From Sphagnum magellanicum (lineage: Eukaryota > Streptophyta > Sphagnopsida > Sphagnales > Sphagnaceae), in the NCBI GenBank assembly GCA_021904315.1, contig CM038910.1, positions 9,300,001-9,364,000 of the forward strand: a DNA stretch of 64,000 bases, given 5' to 3'. The notes beneath the pieces were generated by a model. It was not told the origin of the DNA. It ran no database searches and saw only the letters and a program-made list of their open reading frames with translations. Positions within the stretch are counted from its first letter, which is position 1. Each line of letters opens with the position of its first letter. A program made the position numbers and the translations under genes. This document shows, one piece after another, positions 60,625 to 64,000 of this stretch.

Positions 60625-62850
60625 TAAACCATGCTGACTTGCTGGGGAGTTTAACAAGCGAGAGTTTGGAAGCATAGGATATAGAGACTTCTTATCATAT
60701 TCTTGCACAAGAGCAACTCCCTGGTCTCTTCCAACAAATGAGGATATTATATGAAAGCTTTTAAACTTGGGATCTAGCATTAGTGAAATCATGTTGTGGT
60801 TTTTTTTCTTCATGTTCTTTTAGGAATGAAAGGAAAGAATTTAGTATATCACAAACCTCCTTTCTAATGTTAGTATGCGTCTATTATTGTTCCAAATCTG
60901 CTTTGCTTTTAGGAAGAGACAAGATAGTAACAAACCTTCGGAAATATGAACACCCTAATATAATAGTTATATTAGTTCACCCACTAAACCCCCACTCCTT
61001 TGTCCCATTTAGTGTCCATGAGAATCTAGAGGGTTGAATCTTAAGCTTAACTAGACATAACATGAACATGGTTATAGACCATTGAGCTATCAGATAACAA
61101 TTTGAATGTGGTGATGGTCAATTCAGTTCCATCTATACAATATGAACATGGTTATGGACAATTTGAAATCCCAAGCGATGTTTATTTTACATAAAATTTT
61201 GTGTAGCTTTCCAACAAAAAAATGGGAAAATTTTGGAAATTGTTTTTAGGGGTTTTACTCTTGTAAAGAAAGGTGGAATCATGAGAAGTTCTCATGACCT
61301 ATCTCCATGAAGGTTTTCAAATCTTGTGGGCTTCAACTGATGTTTACCAACTGAATAAAATGTACATATAACAAAAGCACTATGAAGAGCATTGATTCTG
61401 ATCCTTTGAATTTGTGGGGATTTTTTGTATTATTGTGCATGGGAAAAGATTATTTTCTCCCAAGTTGAAGCTAAGTTTTTAGCAAACATAGGTTTGTTAC
61501 AACTATTATCGATAATTTCAACACTGAAACATTAGTTTTGTTGTAGTGACAAAATTGTGTAATGCAACCAAGGATCCCATTGTAATGGGTGTGTGAATTT
61601 TATTCAAAGTGATCACAAAATTATATTTGGCAATAATGCTTTGTGATTTTCATTTGATCTTTGATTTCTGAGCACTAGGTAAAATAATAGTTTACAATCA
61701 GTGTGTGACAGGAAACAAAGGATTTTGTGAGAAAAATGCACCAAAGTTACCAGATTTTGAGGAATAAAATTCTGAAGTCGCCATGGGCAATAGGGTCGAG
61801 AAGGTGCCAAAATATAGGAGGATTCTTAAAGTTTTGTCCTTTCCTCTCTGGCTGGTGATCAACTTTGGTGAATTCCTCTTGTAGATGATGCTAGCGAGAC
61901 TACATCACAAAATAGGAAAAAGAAACCTGTTCACAATGACTAAACAATTGATAAGTTTTGGCATCAGCATATCAATACTAGTAAGACTGCACCTTTTTCA
62001 CCGATGCACAATATTCCCCAAATTCATTAGGCATAATGGTATACTGAGTTAAGAATGTGAATGAGACTACATCTCCCTCTCTCCACAAGAGGACTCCTAC
62101 CAACTAAAGTTACAATTCAAATCATTTTATTGCATGTTCTTTAAGATGCAACCAAAGCAACCATTTCGTTCCTGAAGATACTGTAAGTAAGATTCAAAGT
62201 ATGTAATTTTCAAAATGACTAGTGGCTGTATTGGAAATATGCTCCTTTGTAAAGTGTATAAGAAATGATTTACTCAAAATCAATTTAGGTGCGGAATTTA
62301 AAACTAATAGTTCTTCAGGCCCTCATTCCATGCCTTCAAACCTACAAACACAAGAGGCCCTACACAGTAATTTTTTTTGGCTTTAATGAAAATTCAAGAC
62401 CAAAATGGTTGGGGGGGGTAGATATTGGTTCTAATGTATCACTCAGGCAAGGAATTTTTCTTTTATCAACAAGTTTATCGGCCTGGTATACATACATATA
62501 GGCTTCAAAAATTTCCAATTCAGGAAGGCACACAAGGTTGCAAAGGCATTAATCCAAATAAAAGTAGAAATATTAATCAAAATTTACCCTATTATAGGGT
62601 AAAGAGATGGGTAAATTATATCTATCTCTTTACCAGACGTTTACCCTCATGATATAAACAAATAATGAAGGGTGAAAGGGTAAGGTAAGTTGGAATATTT
62701 ATAACATGTATTCCATGATGGCACATTGGCAATTGGAGAAACACAATATTTGTGCAACTAACATTGCAAAACATATGCACACAAGATCAAATTATTCCAA
62801 TGAGAAAATTCAAATAAGGTTAAAAGTACTGTGAAGCACTTATTAATAAT
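60625..62850. other. Intergenic DNA downstream of the ASNSD1-like gene
   Basis: The first few hundred bases hold the 3' UTR, including a repeat of the exon phrase 'gagagtttggaagca' at 60660. No other gene is supported. A short palindrome-like stretch (taccctattatagggtaaa) lies at 62585. Confidence 0.5.
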
Positions 62851-62852
62851 AC

Positions 62853-63032
62853 ATAATGGTTTTCATATGGCCTTTTCTACCTCTTATTAGTCCCCTTACA
62901 AGACAATGGACAGGTCTTCTTGGGTCTACCTGACCTAATCATTGTTCAAAACCCACATGCACATTGAGCAAATCCACCTGCCCTTGTGCAAATCATTATG
63001 TTATGGAATGTGCAAGTTACAACCCATTGTGC
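62853..63032 (+). repeat. Dispersed repeat, copy 2
   Basis: Plus-strand match to the reverse complement of 16762-16940, sharing taatggttttcatatggcct, caatggacaggtcttcttgg, gtctacctgacctaatc, gtgcaaatcat and tatggaatgtgc in the same order. Confidence 0.65.
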
Positions 63033-63689
63033 CCATTTTGCTGTGTGTTATGCCTGTTACTTGGCCTGTTACTGGTACCTATGAGCTGTACCAGTTACAG
63101 GCAAAGTGTGCCAGTGAGGTACCTTCAGCTTGGCTGCTTGCAAGTCCTAAAAATGTGATTCACTTGCCTCATGTGTGTTGAACAAATAGTCAAGTAAAGC
63201 CATCATCATAACACTTTCAAGACATATTACAAAATGACTACCTATATTTGAAGCCTCCACTATATCCAGAAAAATGTTAATAGAAAATATGTTATCTCCA
63301 GTCTGAAAGCCTCCACTATATTGAACCTAACCCAATGCAATTCAGAAATCAGGAAATGTTTACTTTAAAAATCAGAAACATGAAGAAATACGGCTTCAAC
63401 AAAACCAATTAATTGCCAGTCTATATTTGCTCCACTAAAAGGTGTGGCATGCTTGATTTAATGTGATTCTTTTGGGATATTACAAGTTCGTTTTGGAACA
63501 TACTTCTAGAAAGTTGGTCATCTAGTTTGGGTGGTTGGTTGCTGCACCACTCTGGTCCCTTACTGAAACTTAGGAGAAATGCCAAACAAACATTGAGTTT
63601 TGGGTTTAGAGCAACTATAAAGATTAAGGTAGCAACTACACCTATTGTTTGGATTACAGACAACAGCATTCCGGTTTATTTTCTTGTAT

Positions 63690-63900
63690 TCGGTGCTTGT
63701 TTCCAACCATAATGTGACACACTTGGGACCACAGGCATTCCATCTGCTTCCACCAGTAACTTGGGTTGGACTATTTTTTCATGGCTTTCAGAAGAGCCAT
63801 TTGTATTTGCTCCCTCCACCTCAAAGCACACTTGCACATCTCCCTGTAGAACCCTCAGTTGTTTACAAATGGCTCTCTTGCCAAGGATTGTTCCAGTAAC
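63690..63900 (-). CDS. Possible exon of an unidentified gene (partial)
   Basis: The minus-strand frame contains TGTILGKRAICKQLRVLQGD followed by VQVCFEVEGAN and KLLVEADGMPVV, a mixed, non-repetitive composition unlike the surrounding DNA. An AG at the 5' side (cttcatag) could be an acceptor. No clear donor follows, and the rest of the gene would lie outside the window or in exons I cannot identify. No family assigned. Confidence 0.25.
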
Positions 63901-64000
63901 TATGAAGTAAAAATATACCAATATAGTCAGTCTAGTCAGGTTCTCTTTCTGGCTTTGTCCACATTGAAATATGGAATCAACAGATGAATGTGGTAAGCTG

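Overview
The window is nuclear DNA from a land plant with a large, gene-poor genome. It is AT-rich and intron-containing, and it carries a P-class PPR gene, a plant B-type cyclin with MSA-like promoter motifs, eIF4E, an LTR retrotransposon primed by initiator tRNA-Met, and Helitron-like ends. A fern, other seed-free plant or gymnosperm would fit, but I cannot settle the clade. All exon structures were worked out by hand from GT/AG sites, reading phase and family knowledge.

Layout. 1-3.3 kb: AT-rich, no gene, ending in a duplicated exon-like unit. 3.4-6.0 kb (minus): a two-exon PPR gene, preceded in frame by an exon that looks like the N-terminus of mitochondrial pyruvate carrier 1. 6.1-16.7 kb: a Helitron-like element at 7.25-7.66 kb and several degenerate tandem arrays, no gene. 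17.0-21.0 kb (plus): a B-type cyclin gene behind a promoter rich in AACGG motifs. 22.96-24.7 kb (minus): a complete five-exon eIF4E gene convergent with the cyclin. 27.3-31.1 kb (minus): an intact five-exon gene with a LINE-type endonuclease (EEP) domain, no reverse transcriptase and a long unique tail. 33.5-35.1 kb (minus): gene fragments, including an RRM with an in-frame stop. 37.4-41.05 kb (minus): a Ty3-type LTR retrotransposon lacking protease, RT and RNase H, inserted in a decayed tandem array. 43.46-44.45 kb: two adjacent Helitron-like elements. 44.5-53.0 kb: diverged repeats, a TIR-bounded element and a large foldback. 53.1-60.6 kb (plus): a complete twelve-exon asparagine synthetase domain-containing (ASNSD1-like) gene. 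60.6-64 kb: mostly empty, with a second copy of a dispersed repeat and one doubtful exon at the edge.

The genes are independent housekeeping loci: organelle RNA metabolism, mitosis, cap-dependent translation and glutamine-amidotransferase chemistry. Telo-box motifs (AAACCCTA) occur in the leaders or introns of several. The two observations most worth following are the in-frame MPC1-like/PPR exon combination and the intact, spliced, RT-less LINE-type endonuclease gene.
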